Positions 12,536 through 25,404 of a stretch of 64,000 nucleotides of DNA are shown piece by piece. Each line of letters begins with the position of its first letter. Position 1 is the first letter of the stretch. Origin of the DNA: Cladobotryum mycophilum (lineage: Eukaryota > Ascomycota > Sordariomycetes > Hypocreales > Hypocreaceae); NCBI GenBank assembly GCA_036429605.1, contig JAVFKD010000004.1:806001-870000 (forward strand), read 5' to 3'. Both the position numbers and the translations under genes were made by a program. Under the pieces are notes generated by a model. That model saw only the letters and a program-made list of their open reading frames with translations. It was not told where the DNA came from and made no database searches.

Positions 12536-14819
12536 ATGACGGACTGGTCTGTGGGTGTTATGCCCTTGGCGCCTGTACACAAGGCACCCTTCACCATTGA
12601 AGCTCCTGGCTACGAAAAGATTCCCGGTGAGACCATCCCTCGTCGTCACCCCGAAGCCAAGGATGGTCTCATCAACCGCCCCCACGACGATGTCTTCACT
12701 GTCTTCGACATCGTCCGCCGCAGTGCTCGAGAGTTCCCCAATCACACAGCCGTCGGCTCCCGTAAGCTCATTAAGCTTCACAATGAGGTCAAGAAGGTAC
12801 CCAAGAATGTCGACGGCCAAGTCATCGAGGTGGAGAAGAAGTGGCAGTTCTTTGAGCTTTCCGGTTTCTCCTTCATCTCCTACAAGGACTATCAGACATT
12901 GGTTCTCCAGCTCGGCTCTGGCCTGCGCCAGCTGGGGTTGACCTCAGACGCCAAACTCCACATTTTTGCATCCACGAGGTATGTCACTTCCATGATCCAT
13001 TTTGCCGTGTTTGAGACAATCGCTTAACAACGTTTTTTTTTACCCCCACGCAGCGTACCCTGGATGTCCATGTCTCACGCCTGTGCCTCCCAATCCATCA
13101 CCATTGTCACTGCCTACGATACCCTTGGCGAGAGCGGCGTTGAGCATTCGCTCCTCCAGACTGGTTGCGAGGCCATGTTTGTCGACCCTCATCTGCTCAA
13201 GACCGCCGTCGGCCCCATCAAGAAGGCCGGTGTCAAGACCGTCATCGTTAACCACGAAAGCTTGTTTTCGACCGGTGGCGAGATTGAAGAATTCAAGAAC
13301 AACAACCCCGATCTTCGAGTTATCACACACGAAGAACTTCGCCAGCTCGGTGAGGAGAACATGGTTGAGCCTAGCCCTGCCAAGCCCACCGATCTGTACT
13401 GTATCATGTACACTTCTGGTTCCACTGGTCTCCCCAAGGGTGCTTGCATTTCTCACGAGGCTCTTCTCGCCTCAAGTATGTTTCCCCCTTCATCTCCCTC
13501 AGCTGATGGAATTAGTAACTAACTCATTATGTTTCTAGTTACCGGCCTTCGAACTTGCGTTGGCGAAACTATTAGCGACAAGGAAGTCATTCTTGCCTAC
13601 CTCCCTCTTGCCCACATATTCGAAATGGCTCTCGAGAACCTTGTCTTGCTGATTGGAGGAACCCTCGGTTACGGCAACCCGCGGACGCTGGTCGATTCCT
13701 CAATGAAGAACTGTGCCGGTGACATGCGCGAACTACGACCAACTGTTTTGGTTGGTGTTCCTCAAGTTTGGGAAACTGTCAAGAAGGGTGTTATGGCCAA
13801 GTTGGAAACCTCTAGCCCTCTTCTCAAATCGGTTTTCTGGGCTGCTTTCAACTTTAAAGCATTCATGGCAAAGAAGAGGCTCCCTGGAGCTAGCATTTTC
13901 GATGGTATCGTCTTTAGCAAGGTCCGCGAGTTAACCGGTGGCCGCCTTCGATTTACCATGAACGGTGCCAGTGGTATCTCTGACGGTACCAAGAACTTCC
14001 TCTCCTTGGTTCTCGCTCCCATGTTGGTTGGTTATGGTCTTACAGAAACCTGTGCCAGTGGTGCACTGGGCTGCCCCCTCGAGTATTCGCCCGATTCCAT
14101 TGGTCCGATCTCTGCCTCCCTTGACATCAAGCTGGTTTCCATCCCCGAGCTCGGATACGATGCTGATGGCAAGGTCCCTCAGGGTGAGATCTGGATGAAG
14201 GGTCTCCCTGTCATGAAAGAATACTTTAACAACCCCGAAGAGACTGCCAAGACTATTACTCCTGATGGCTGGTTCAAGACTGGTGATATTGGCCAGTTTG
14301 ACGAGTTTGGCCATCTTCGCGTTATCGACCGTCTCAAGAATTTGGTTAAGATGCAGGGTGGTGAGTACATTGCTCTGGAGAAACTTGAATCTGTTTACCG
14401 CGGCGCTCAAATTGTGGCCAACGTTTTGATTCATGCGGATCCTGACCACACTCGCCCAATTGCTGTCATCTTCCCCAACGAGAAGGTTCTCGTCGCCAAG
14501 GCCAATGAGCTTGGTGTTAATGAGCACAGCATGCACTCTGATGCCAAGGTTGTTGGTGCTGTCCTTAAGGACCTCCAAGCCAGTGCTAAGCAAGCTGGTC
14601 TTAGCGGCCTGGAGACCGTGGGCGGTGTTGTTATTACTGACGAGGAGTGGACTCCCGCAAGCGTAAGTTTTACTTATTTCATATTCGATTATCCCGAGTC
14701 CAACGAGTTGCTAACATTTCTTTTAGGGACTTGTCACTGCCACACAGAAGCTTAACCGAAAGGTTATCCGTGAGAGATTCGGAAAGGAGATTGACAAGGT
14801 TCTCGAGACGGCCCCTTAA
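12536..14819 (+). CDS. FAA1: long-chain acyl-CoA synthetase (FAA1/FAA4 type)
   Basis: Activates long-chain fatty acids to acyl-CoA with ATP, feeding lipid synthesis and beta-oxidation. Model: 12536-12978, 13054-13475, 13539-14662 and 14727-14819, introns of 75, 63 and 64 nt with standard GTATGT/GTAAGT donors and CTAAC-type branch sites; 693 residues, normal for the family. The AMP-binding P-loop YTSGSTGLPKGA lies at about 267-278, YGLTETCASG at about 452, and the GWFKTGDIGQF...DRLKNLVKMQGGEYIALEKLE region (fatty-acyl-CoA synthetase signature) at about 531-565. No signal peptide is visible. The ATG follows a long CT-rich leader, and homology-like sequence starts at once. FAA1 against FAA4 cannot be settled; many filamentous fungi carry several paralogues. 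The gene is convergent with the deubiquitinase gene downstream. Confidence 0.95.
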
Positions 14820-15622
14820 ACTCTAAATCAATGAAATGTTATGGAAATGAATGTCGAAAGGGGTGGGAAAGGTAGGCCTGGTTATGTATGGGAAAGGGGA
14901 ACGATGATACCGCCGTTGTGATGTACACCATGTAGCACGACGTAATTGTTTTGTCTTTTGATAATGTAATTTCTAGGGCGTTTGGCTTCAAGAGTGTCCA
15001 ATTTATACCTCTTCTGCATAGCGCTTGAAATCTTGAGTCCTTGATGAGTGAATATGGCTACTATTTCATGTTAAAAGAGACTTGGTCTGTTCTTCACCGC
15101 GACTATGTAGGTACCTAGTAGATATTAACTGGCCCATCACAAATCTCATGAATCTGGGAATGAGATGGTGAATATTTATACCATTATATAAAAACGCCAT
15201 GATGGTCAGCTTAGATGAAACAAAGACAGCCTCTTATCCCCCCTCTTTGCGTTTCCATTTCATTTCAACAGCGCCGTGCCCAACTCCATGCCATGCTTTC
15301 ATACTTTGAAGCCCCCTCAAATCCAGCCTTATTGTACTACAGGAGAAAAAAAGCAATAAAGAAAAAGAAAAAGAAAACACACAAGAACGAAAAGTCAAGT
15401 TCTTTAGCTACGCTTGTTAATAACAATAAAGGAGTTTGATAGAGAAAAGACCAAAAAAAAAAACCAAAAACCAAAAGAAACCCTCTTGGAAGTATCCAGA
15501 CCGTCTTCTGATATTTCGATTCTCAGTGTGATTGATCATCTGATAAAAAGGGGAATATGTGAAAGCCTAAAGGGAGACTGCATGATGGTGCGTGGTGATG
15601 ACGAGATGTACGAATTTCATGC
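14820..15622. other. convergent 3' intergenic region
   Basis: About 0.8 kb between two converging genes. It is A-rich from about 15340 to 15480 on the plus strand and holds one copy of the recurrent 9-mer ACCTAGTAG (15113-15121). No gene is seen. Confidence 0.6.
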
Positions 15623-18600
15623 TCATGACTTTCTTCGAAAAAAGACGAGGTATGGAACACGATCTCGACCAGATTTGAAGACCTCGTCCTGCACGTCGTC
15701 TCGATCGCCACTCCCGATGCGGACTTTGGTAACTTTGCTATCATTGCAGCAGAACCAAGCATACGGATCATGAGAGGCCGAATCCCGGACGTACGCGAAA
15801 TAATGCCCATTGTCGGTTCTGCTTCCGGCGTGTACAATCACAGCATAGCACTCATAACGAAACGGGCCCGTAAAAGCTCGGTCGTTGGACACGGGTGAGT
15901 TGCGGTCCGAGGATGACGCGGGTACAAAGAATGGCGTAAAGTCGACGTCGTTAAAGTCCCAGGTAATCGGCATCATGGATTTCCTCGTGTCGTCGATCTG
16001 GGGGTCAAACTGAAAGCGGCGGAAGCTTATGCAGAGTAGTGAGGGCATCCTGGCAAGGGAGAGATACTGCACAGCTTTGGTCTTGTGCCTGCAGCTGTCG
16101 CATGCAAAACCATCAATGGTGTTGCTGGCGACATAGTGCTTCAGGGCCTGCTCGAGGGTCGTACCTCGATCCTGACTCACCATTACGGGAATAAAATTAA
16201 AAGGTGTAAAGTTGTGGGTTCTTGTGCGGCACTGCAGACATTCGACCGTTGACAGCTCCAATCCTCGCCAGTACCTGTCAACAATTGATTGATTGAGCTC
16301 TAGATGACTCCTCCAATACTTGGAGGCAGCCTGAATCAGAGATTGACGCTTTGTATCCGGCTGAATGGCGTTGCCTTGACGATTGCGTCGGCAATTTGTC
16401 TCATCGTGAAGGTGTTCCATGATGAAGGACATGAACTCTTGAGCATCTTGCTGATTTGGCCCACCGAACTGGTCCAAGACACGGCTATGGTTACAGAGAT
16501 GTCGTGAATAGTCCTAATATATCAAACTCACGTTAGTAGGGACTAATGACGAAGAAGAGTGGCGTAAAGGCAACGTACCATTAAGGTTTGGGCTTTCATG
16601 ACCTGGAACTTGCCCGTTGTCATCCAGTGGAACAGATTGGACATGATTTTTATCATAAGCTGAGGCTGCTCAATCTTCTCGTCGTCTTTCCTCGGCGCCT
16701 TATACCTGGTGATCCACTCAGAATTGCTCAATTCCCGGCCAAAATCGGGCGATGCAAGCAGTGATTGAAGCGTGCTGTTGGCATAGCACCAGTTGTGGGG
16801 ATTGTTAAGCCCTGTATAGTATTTGGGTTGTGCGTTTGGAGGAGCTGCACTGCTTTCCTCATAGTACTGTCCTTCATCACTAATTACTTGAGAGATACCG
16901 GTGTAACTAGGCCGGGGCACTGCTGGAGCCGGTCGTGTAGGGGGTGAAGGTAGGTCGGTGTATAGATCGCCTTTGTGCGATGAGCCATAACTCGGAGGCT
17001 TCTGCTCTGTTACCATGGGGGACATCATAGACTCCTGTTGAGATAGGGATGGGAACCTTCTCAGGAATGATTCGGTAGAACGGTGAAATGCCTGTTCTGT
17101 GGCTGTTTCTGCCTCCCTTTCTTCAATCTCCACGGCCTCTTGCCATGCCTTGACAACGTCGGGCTTCAGCGGTTTCCCGATGTATTTAGACGGCCTGCGT
17201 TGGAAGCCAGGGTGGCTTTGACTGATGAACTCGGACCGTCTTGATTTGTAGTCGGTGGTCGACCGTAGTGACGCCGGCCCCATGAAATCTACCCATGCGT
17301 CAAGTCCTCCATCCAAAACTTTTGGTGGATTTCTTAGTTCTTGGCCATAACTCAAGTGTACCAAGGCACGAATAATGGATGTCAATGCGACTTCTTCGGC
17401 ATTCCTTGGAGACGAGGGAATTTCGAAAGAGTCCTGATCATACAGTACTACCAAGTCATAGCTGGTGCGTCTTTCAAACAGCAGCTGTTCTTGGTTGGGT
17501 GATAGAATTAGACTTTCTGATATCTCTTCAGCAGAGATGTTTTCTCTCGTGAGTATGCTCGGCTCAATAGAAATTGTTGCAGATGACATTATGTGGCCAT
17601 CATCGAATTCTTCACGTGGTCGAATGTCAATTATCAGGATTGATCCCTTGGATCTCATGGCCTCGATGAGTTCTTCAGGGGTAATGGTATCTCCCTCGGG
17701 GATCTTTAATGAATTGTCAGGTACCGCAGACGATCCGTTTCCCGTATAACTCTGAGGCTGCGCTGAGAAATAGTCACTGTTGGGCGGTTGCTGGGACAAA
17801 CTTGACATGCTGCTTATAGACATCGAGGACCCAGTTCGAGTGAAGAGGCCTCTAGGAGTACTCGGTGGTAGCCTTGACGTCTCCGCGGACACATTTCCTC
17901 TAGCAGGACTATAGATGGCGTCGGGCATTTTGGGAAGTGCGGGAATTGCGCTGTCTAAAGTGATCTTGGGTCTATTGGAGGGCGGCATCTCCCGTGGACC
18001 AAGAGGCTTAGGCGGGACGATTTGGTGAGTTTTAATGCGAGGATCCTGACCCGGTAGGGACTGAGGGCCTCTAAGGTTGGCAAATCGAGCGGCGAGATCC
18101 AGTGTGGGTTGGGTGGAAGTCGTCGAGGCAGCACGACCATGCCCGGGTTTAAGGGCATTGCCCGACAATGAATGAGGCTTTGGATGTACAGTTGGCCTGG
18201 ATTTTTCATGGGCTCCATTGGTAGGTGGATGATCATAGTCATTATCAACGGACCGTCTTGCCGACGCAGAAAATGAATCGACCCAGTCGCTATGTGATTC
18301 TTGTCGTCTAACGGTAGGTTGTATGCCGCTTCTCTCGTTATCCGCTGTTATATCCCGTTTAATCTTATCGTATAAATCTCCCTGGAGTGATATTCGTTTT
18401 AAAAGGTTATTGTGCCGATGCTGCCAATCTGAACGCCCACTTTTCAAATCTTTATAGTCGTAATGCGCAGGAATGATATGAACGACAATGACGGAAGCTC
18501 TGACGTAGTCCTTGAGTGCGAGAGCAGGCTTTCCATAATCGCGGCCCATTTCTGACTTTGCCAATGTAGCTTCAGCCAGATCCAGTAACTGCCTCATGGA

Positions 18601-18786
18601 CTGCTTTCGATCGATGTCGTCGGGGAAAGCCAGCACATCGTCGATGTGAGGGAGCGGTGCCGCCGAAGGGGCGCTGGGGGACGAAAAGGTTCCATTCCTG
18701 CCATCATAGCCCCCGGCTGGCATACTATGCCTAGCGTTGACAGCCATGTGGTACCTCGATCTGTCGACGGGATCCTCAGTTGTCAT
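15623..18786 (-). CDS. DOA4: rhodanese-USP ubiquitin hydrolase (Doa4/USP8 type)
   Basis: A ubiquitin-specific protease of the group that recovers ubiquitin from cargo entering multivesicular bodies. Model (minus strand): 18786-16579 and 16513-15623, one 65-nt intron (GTACGT...TTAG, CTAAC branch); 1032 residues. An N-terminal helical region (about 50-135) resembles the USP8/Doa4 N-terminal (MIT-like) domain. A disordered Ser/Pro-rich stretch follows, then a rhodanese domain at about 365-495 (DIRPREEFDDGH). The rhodanese active-site position lacks cysteine (VVLYDQDS), as in USP8, so that domain is likely non-catalytic. The USP domain has the Cys box NPHNWCYANSTLQSL at about 667, QQDAQEFM, two CxxC pairs (CLQC, CDSC) and the His box GHYFAYVRD at about 970. 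The ortholog assignment rests on domain order. The gene is head to head with VPS27, a partner in the same pathway. Confidence 0.9.
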
Positions 18787-20943
18787 GGAAGTTGTTGGTT
18801 GACAGAGGTCGCTCTTGGGCGACAGCTCATGTCCCAGCCTGACGGCGCTTCGGGAGGAGTGACACAGGTGCCGCTAACCTGGTGGAATGTCGGCGCGCGT
18901 GCGGGTATGAGTGGAAGGAAAGCGGAGGATATAATCGGCGGTTCGTCTGGACTCGGGGAGACAAGCATGGGAGGCAAACTTGTTGTCGTCTATGACTGGG
19001 AAGTCGGGCGTCCCTGCTGATGAGGGGTCGATGGAGCATATGACATTATCTTAGATGGAGAAGAGAGAAAAGAGAAGAGAAGAGAAGAGGGAAAACAATT
19101 TCAAATGAATGATGTTGCGTCCTTTGTCAAACCGAGGTTCATGAGCCCCGTCAGCGAGACAAAGAAGACAAAGGGAAACATGGAACTTTGTTGCCTATAT
19201 GGTGGTTGGTGTAGGTCCTCGATATTATGTGGGCTTGACAGGGCCGCGAATGACTGGGAACTCAAGTCAGCTGCTGGCCGGCAGCTCGCTCTCCTTTGAC
19301 GCTACCCCAGTAATCGCGCCACGTTGTCTGCACCCTTTTGACGAATTGCCGCACCTTCTGGTGGGGTATGTGTGACCTTGGGTGTGGCATTGGGTACTCT
19401 GGACGGAAGCCAAAAATAGGCTGTGAATCAAGTAGCCCCCCACAGAGGCTCTCGTACCAGAGACAGTTCACTGAACGGTTGACAGGTACCGTCAACAAGA
19501 ACCCAGGGCCTAAGCCACACTTCAGCGTCGTCATTGTGAAAAAAGTGACTGATAGCTAAACTTGACTGGGGAATATCCAAGAACTACTAAAACCCCATCC
19601 CGTGTATGGGTTCTGGAATATTGCCTATTGAAGCGCAATTCTCTTCCACCTCCATCGAGGACCACATAAAGTCAGAGTCTTATGGTAAACAGCCTCTACC
19701 ATCACAGCTTCGGTGAAAGCAACATATAGCTTACCTACAATTGTCTCTTCACCGCTCCCTTGCCAATGCATCGTGTCCCGCTGTTTGCCTTGTTCCTTTT
19801 GAAGGAGTTTCTTTTTTACAAGACCGCCTTTGCGTCTCCCAATGAGGTGTGTCCACGCTTTAGGAGTGTAACAAGAGTTCTATACTAGGTTCGTTCTAGG
19901 ATCTGCTGTTATGTGGTTTCTGCTCTGCGGACTCGCTTCATAAGTGGATACATGAGAGGACTATAATCTCCCGAGTTGATATGTCTTGTTTGCATTTGAA
20001 ATAATTCTCACAAGGTTTGAATTAAAACCTTATTCCGAGCACTGGAGATCATGAAAACTAGCTTGGCATGCATCGCTAATTCGGACGGCTTGTGGTTCAC
20101 TCGATGATATGCTAGATGACTGAGTAGCTACCTAGTAGTAATGCTCAGATTGGAATCTATTGCAGGGTGTTATTGCATTTTCGATGAAAGAAAGGAAAAC
20201 GACATTACATGAACAAAGGATTAGTTAAGAAAAAAATGAGAGAAAATGGAATAAACGAAGATAAATAAAAGACTAGAAAAAAATTAAAGAACTAATATAC
20301 CCAAATATGTCTGTCATTCAGCGTTCTGATATTTATTTTGGAGCCTGGAAGCATTTGAGGCTGGTGAAGAAGCGTGACTTGGTTCAGACGCGCGTTCGTA
20401 TCAGGTGGCCAAGAATTTTCCGAGATGCTCAACCTGCATCTTCTCATTGGATACAAGCAAGACAGATAATCTTGTATCCATAAGAGCCCCACGGGTATTT
20501 GCATCTCAACATACTTATCGAATCAAGAGTGTTTTGGCTTCTCTTCCAGGCTGTAAGTCAAGTCAGTGGCATGTGGATGCCAAGCAGTGCTTGTAGCGGA
20601 TAAACCAGCCAACCAAGAGCCGCCTTTCGTCCCCACTGTTGTGACGCAACTGACGACGTCGTCAGCGCAGTGGAGAGCTCAGAGGTACCCTGGCACTAAC
20701 CATTGCCTGGCCTGTACGGGTACTCTATCCCACCACCCACAGCAGTATCAGCAGTACCGGCACCAGTACCAGCAGCAGCCTAGAGTCAGCCTCCATCCGC
20801 GCGCGGCTGTCTCGCCCATTCGCATCCGCAACTTCAGCCTTCCATCAAACTCTGCCGCTGTCGATAATTATTACCTGCTTCCTCCCTCCCATACTTTGCC
20901 TTTTCGTATACGAACAAACGACGAAAGAACCTCACCATTCAAG
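18787..20943. other. divergent intergenic region between the Doa4-type gene and VPS27
   Basis: About 2.2 kb carrying both promoters. A GA-rich tract at about 19050-19095 is CT-rich on the strand of the Doa4-type gene and fits its 5' leader. One ACCTAGTAG 9-mer lies at 20130-20138, and CAG/CAGTA-type repeats lie at 20740-20780. No gene is recognised. Confidence 0.6.
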
Positions 20944-23414
20944 ATGATGAGCTGGTGGTCGTCCTCGGCCAACACGGCCCTGGACGAGCAGATTGACAAA
21001 GCTACCAGCAGCAGCCTGTACGGAAGCTCTGGCATCGGCCCTGGAACTTACCTTGACGTGGACTGACAAACGAATTCTAGGGAGGATATTGCACTCAATC
21101 TCGAAATCTCCGACGTCATCAGGTCCAAGACAGTTGCGCCCAAGGAGGCCATGCGATCACTCAAACGGCGCATCGGCAATAAGAACCCCAACACGCAGCT
21201 GAGCGCTCTCAACGTACGACTACCTTGAGCTCCCCTCTGCTTGGCTTTGTCGTTTTCTGGTAGCATTCTGACTTGGATTGTGTTACAGCTCACGGATACT
21301 TGTGTCAAGAATGGCGGATCCCACTTCCTCGGCGAAATCGCCTCCCGCGAATTCATGGACAACCTGACCTCCCTCCTCCAAGCCGTCGGTCCCGCTGCCG
21401 TCAACGCAGAAGTTAAATCGAAGATCCTCGAGCTTATACAGATATGGGCTGGTGCGACTGAGGGACGATACGAGCTCGCCTACATCGGTGAGGTGTACAG
21501 AAGATTGCAGCGGGAGGGGTACCAGTTCCCACCTCGTGTGTCGGTGTCTAGCAGCATGATTGACAGCAGCGCGGTAAGAAGCCTTTTGCAGCTGAAATGC
21601 CTACAATCTGGGCCTCACTAATTTGAGATAAACAGCCCCCAGAATGGGTCGATTCCGACGTTTGCATGCGATGCCGGACTGCCTTTAGCTTCACGAACCG
21701 AAAACACCATTGCCGAAATTGTGGCAATGTCTTTGACCAGCAATGTTCAAGCAAGAGTCTTCCGCTGCCCCACCTTGGCATACACACGCCTGTTCGAGTT
21801 GATGATGGATGCTATGCCAAAATTACCAACAAGGGATTCAGAGAACCCATTCCTTCGCTGGATCGAACACCCACGTACCCTCACAAGACACGCAGCACAT
21901 CTGCCATGCAGCCCCGGAACGCCCGTGTAGATGATGGATTCGACGAAGATTTGAAAAGGGCACTGGCGATGAGTCTGGAGGAGGTCAGCAATACTTCTCG
22001 TGGAAGAGCGGAGCCAATGATGAATGGTGCCAGAACAAAAGGTGGAGACGCCACAGCAGCAAAACAAGCCGAGGAGGAGGACGATGATCTGAAGGCTGCC
22101 ATTGCGGCCTCCTTGGCTGACATGGAGGAGCAAAAGAAGAGGCACGCGGCTGCTCTAAAGGAACAAACATCGGGATCGGCTGCCGCTTCATCAACAGCAA
22201 CATTTACGCTTCCCAAGAACGACTATGAGTTGACGCCTGTGGAAGCCGAAAACATTAACCTATTTGCTACCTTGGTCGATCGTCTTCAGACCCAACCCCC
22301 GGGTACGATTTTGCGGGAGCCACAGATTCAGGAACTTTATGATAGTATCGGCTCATTACGACCCAAGTTGGCACGCACATATGGAGAGACTATGAGCAAG
22401 CATGGTAAGCCCCCGGATATCAGTGTTGGTTGACGGATTATTGACGGATTTGCAGATACGTTGTTGGATCTTCACGCCAAGCTCTCCACAGTCGTACGGT
22501 ACTATGACCGGATGCTGGAAGAGCGACTCTCTAAAGCTTATAGCCAGCAAAACCTTGGCGGATATAACCTGCCACCTCCCCGTCAGGCTCCTGGACCATA
22601 CCCTTCAATATCAGCACATGCACCAACTAATTCCACCGGCGCCGAGAGCTTCTATACGGGCCAACAGCGAGCAAGTTATGTACCATCCGCACCTCCCACT
22701 CAATCACACCTCTATCAACCACCTCCGCAAGCAACACCTCAACCTCAGTACGCATCATATGGCGGCCCGGTCCCATCTGAGGCACATCCAGGCCACTATC
22801 CTCCTCAGCAACCAATTCAAAGAACCGACAGTTGGCCAAACAGAGCACCACCACAATCTTCTGAACACTATCAATCACAACATCAGCCTCCACAGGATGC
22901 ACCCGAACAACGGATTCAGACTCCTCAACAGCCTAAAGCATCACCAGCAATCGACCGCCAAAACATGTACTACTTTAACCCCCAACAGCAAGGCGTACCG
23001 AATGTCCCGTCAGCGCCGTCTGCCCCAGGCCCTGCGCCGGATGCCGCCCAATCACCATACCCTAACTTGCAGCAACCGCAGTACCACCGCGGGTCAGTAT
23101 CGGCACCGTCGCAAGCAACCCCAGTGCATGCTCCCGTTCAGCCTGCTCCCCAGCCAACACCTCAACAACAACCTGCGGCGCCAGCTCCATTCACACCGGC
23201 ACCTCAACCACCACAAGAGCAGCTACCACAAGCATCTTACTGGCAGCCATCTATGCCACAACAACATCACCACCAGCAACAGCAGCAACAGGCGCCTCCA
23301 GCAGCACCGCCATCATGGGCTTACCAGGGCTATACCCAAGATTCATTCCCCTCAGTACCGCAGACTGAGCCAGTGAAGCAGCCCGTCAAGGAAGAAGCAC
23401 TCATTGAGTTTTGA
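20944..23414 (+). CDS. VPS27: VPS27, ESCRT-0 subunit (VHS-FYVE-UIM)
   Basis: Recognises ubiquitinated cargo on endosomes and recruits ESCRT-I. Model: 20944-21017, 21081-21213, 21289-21573, 21636-22404 and 22456-23414; introns of 63, 75, 62 and 51 nt; 739 residues. A VHS domain fills roughly 8-150 (DEQIDKATSSSLEDIALNL across the first splice). The FYVE finger is at about 165-226, with WVDSD, RKHHCRNCG and the RVDDGCY end, for PtdIns(3)P binding. Two ubiquitin-interacting motifs follow at about 268 (DEDLKRALAMSLEE) and 311 (DDDLKAAIAASLADM). A helical core at about 375-450 should bind Hse1. The long Pro/Gln-rich tail ends in EEALIEF, which resembles the clathrin-box end of yeast Vps27. The start is the first of two tandem ATGs; an in-frame upstream extension exists but is not homologous. 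Confidence 0.95.
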
Positions 23415-24383
23415 TTATGAGGCGGGCATATCTGGGATGAAGTTATGCTGAGTTTCAAGGATACATGGGCAAAAGTGTGATTGAAGAGGGGAACCTATGT
23501 TTTGTCATAAGGCGTTAATACTTGGAGAGCGCATAATGTATCATATTTTTGGGTCTGTCAGAATGATATCTCTGGAATGTGAAGATTCGAAAGCACCATT
23601 CAAGATTCAAATTATGGTCAAACCGGCATTGAAGCTGGGAATGATGTGATGCTCGTCATACTTGTCTTGGGTAATTATTCAATGAGTAAAAATAGACTTG
23701 GGCCAAACGAATCAGGTGGGCACAAGAGCATGTCATGTTAAGCCAGCTCACAACCAAGCCAAGATATCTGACCAACTAGTAGACTTCAACAAAGACCAAT
23801 GGGACTATTCCACTTTGTCATGAGCATGCTTAGATACAGCCACACTTACAAACCAGACCCGTTCCCACGGATCCAATGACTCCAAGTTCTTACCAGGAGG
23901 GGCAGCTCCGCCCACCTCGTCGCCGGAGCCGGAGGCGGCCCGCCCTCATCCGCCTCCGGATGTCTGATCCCTGCCCAAAAAAAGAGGAAGCGGGCAATCC
24001 GCCTCCGCCCCCCGCCAATGTTTGTTTTAAATGGAGCTTGGTTTATTTCCCAATGGATTTCTCACGATGGTAACTAAAATGGATGCACCAGACTGGAGCG
24101 CATTTGCGATTGGGGGGGGACTGGGTTAGTGTCCAACGTGAGCAAAAGGTTGAGAGGGGGGGGTTGATGCTCGTCTGTTGGTTTATATATAATTCATAAA
24201 TATCCTCTTCTTTTTCTTTTCTTTTTTTAGTCCTCGACCTCTCTCCATCATCACCGAATCCTCCAGACAGTCACCCAGTCCTTCAAACATTCTTTTGTCC
24301 AACAAAGACCATTCTACACCTTCAAGCGCTTTTACAACCCTGATAAAAAAAAAAAGAAGAAAAAAAAAAGAGACAACGCCAGA
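23415..24383. other. intergenic region between VPS27 and the histidine-phosphatase gene
   Basis: About 1 kb. A G/C-rich block with CCGCC/CCGGAG repeats at about 23900-24015 is followed by G runs (G8 at about 24113, G8 at about 24157). A purine-rich leader with long A runs (24344-24371) comes just before ATG 24384. No gene is seen. Confidence 0.55.
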
Positions 24384-25304
24384 ATGCCTCCCACCATCCA
24401 CCTCGTCCGCCACGCCCAAGGCTACCACAACCTCTGCGCCGAAAACGAGAAGCTCCCGGACCCGGAGCTCACCCCGCTCGGCGTCCAGCAGTGCGCCGAC
24501 CTGCGCTCCTCCTTCCCCCACCACGCCCGGCTCTCCGCCCTCGTCGCCTCCTCCATGCGCCGCACCCTGCAGACCTGCATCCAATCCTTCGGCACACCCG
24601 GGCTGTACCCCGTCATCGCGCTCGATTCCCTGCAGGAGGTGTCCGACGCGCCCAGCGACACGGGCAGTTCGACGGAGAAGCTGAGGGAGGAGTTCGGGGA
24701 CAAGGTGGACCTGAGCAGGGTCCGCGAGGGGTGGAACCAAAAGGGCGAGGGGAGCTTCTTCGAGCCCACGCTGGAGCAGCTCCCCGTCAGGGCGAGGGAG
24801 GCGAGACGAGCCCTCAGGGACATTGCAGGACAGGGGGACGCCCACATCGCAGTCGTTTCCCACGGCGCGTTCCTCCATTTTCTCACAGAAGAGTGGCATG
24901 GCATCACCACCGTATACCGTAAGACCCTCCCTCCCCTACTCACCCCCCCCCCCCTTTTTTTTTCTTTCCTTTTTTTCCTCTTTTCTCTTCTTTTCTCTTC
25001 TTTCTCCCCCCTTTTTTTCTTTTCTCCCTTTTGTTCTTTTTTTCTTTCTACGACAACCCCTTAAAAATCCAAGGCTAATCAAAAACTCCCCCAAAAAATA
25101 GCCACAAGTTGGAAAAACTGCGAATACCGAACCTTTCAATTCGTCGACCCCACAGGCCAAGACCAGGACGCCACCCTCCGGGAAACGGAGGAGAGCTGGC
25201 GCCGTCGGCAGGGCGAGCTGAAGCCGCTCACGCCCGAGGAGAACCGCGAGTTGCGTGACATGACGTTGAGGGAGATTGCGCCCTTTTTCAAAGTAAAGAC
25301 TTGA
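24384..25304 (+). CDS. histidine phosphatase / phosphoglycerate-mutase-like protein
   Basis: A branch-1 histidine phosphatase; the substrate cannot be read from sequence. Model: 24384-24918 and 25102-25304, giving 245 residues. The catalytic RHG-type motif LVRHAQGYHN sits at about residues 6-15, the conserved SSMRRTLQTC near 55-65, and the second histidine in VVSHGAF near 158. The C-terminal half has TSWKNCEYRTFQF, a form typical of the fungal PGAM-family proteins annotated as phosphoglycerate mutase family. The 183-nt intron (GTAAGA...AATAG) is unusual: about 110 nt of it is almost pure C/T. The coding region is much more GC-rich than its flanks, especially at third positions. A role in central glycolysis is unlikely given the small size and family; this is inference. 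Confidence 0.85.
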
Positions 25305-25344
25305 GAAGGAGGAAAAGAGAGAAAAGAGGGAAAAGAGAAGAAAA

Positions 25345-25404
<60 letters not shown>

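Noticed and set aside
22402..23376. 324-codon open frame overlapping VPS27
   Set aside because: It is the His/Gln-rich shadow of the Pro/Gln-rich VPS27 tail in another frame.
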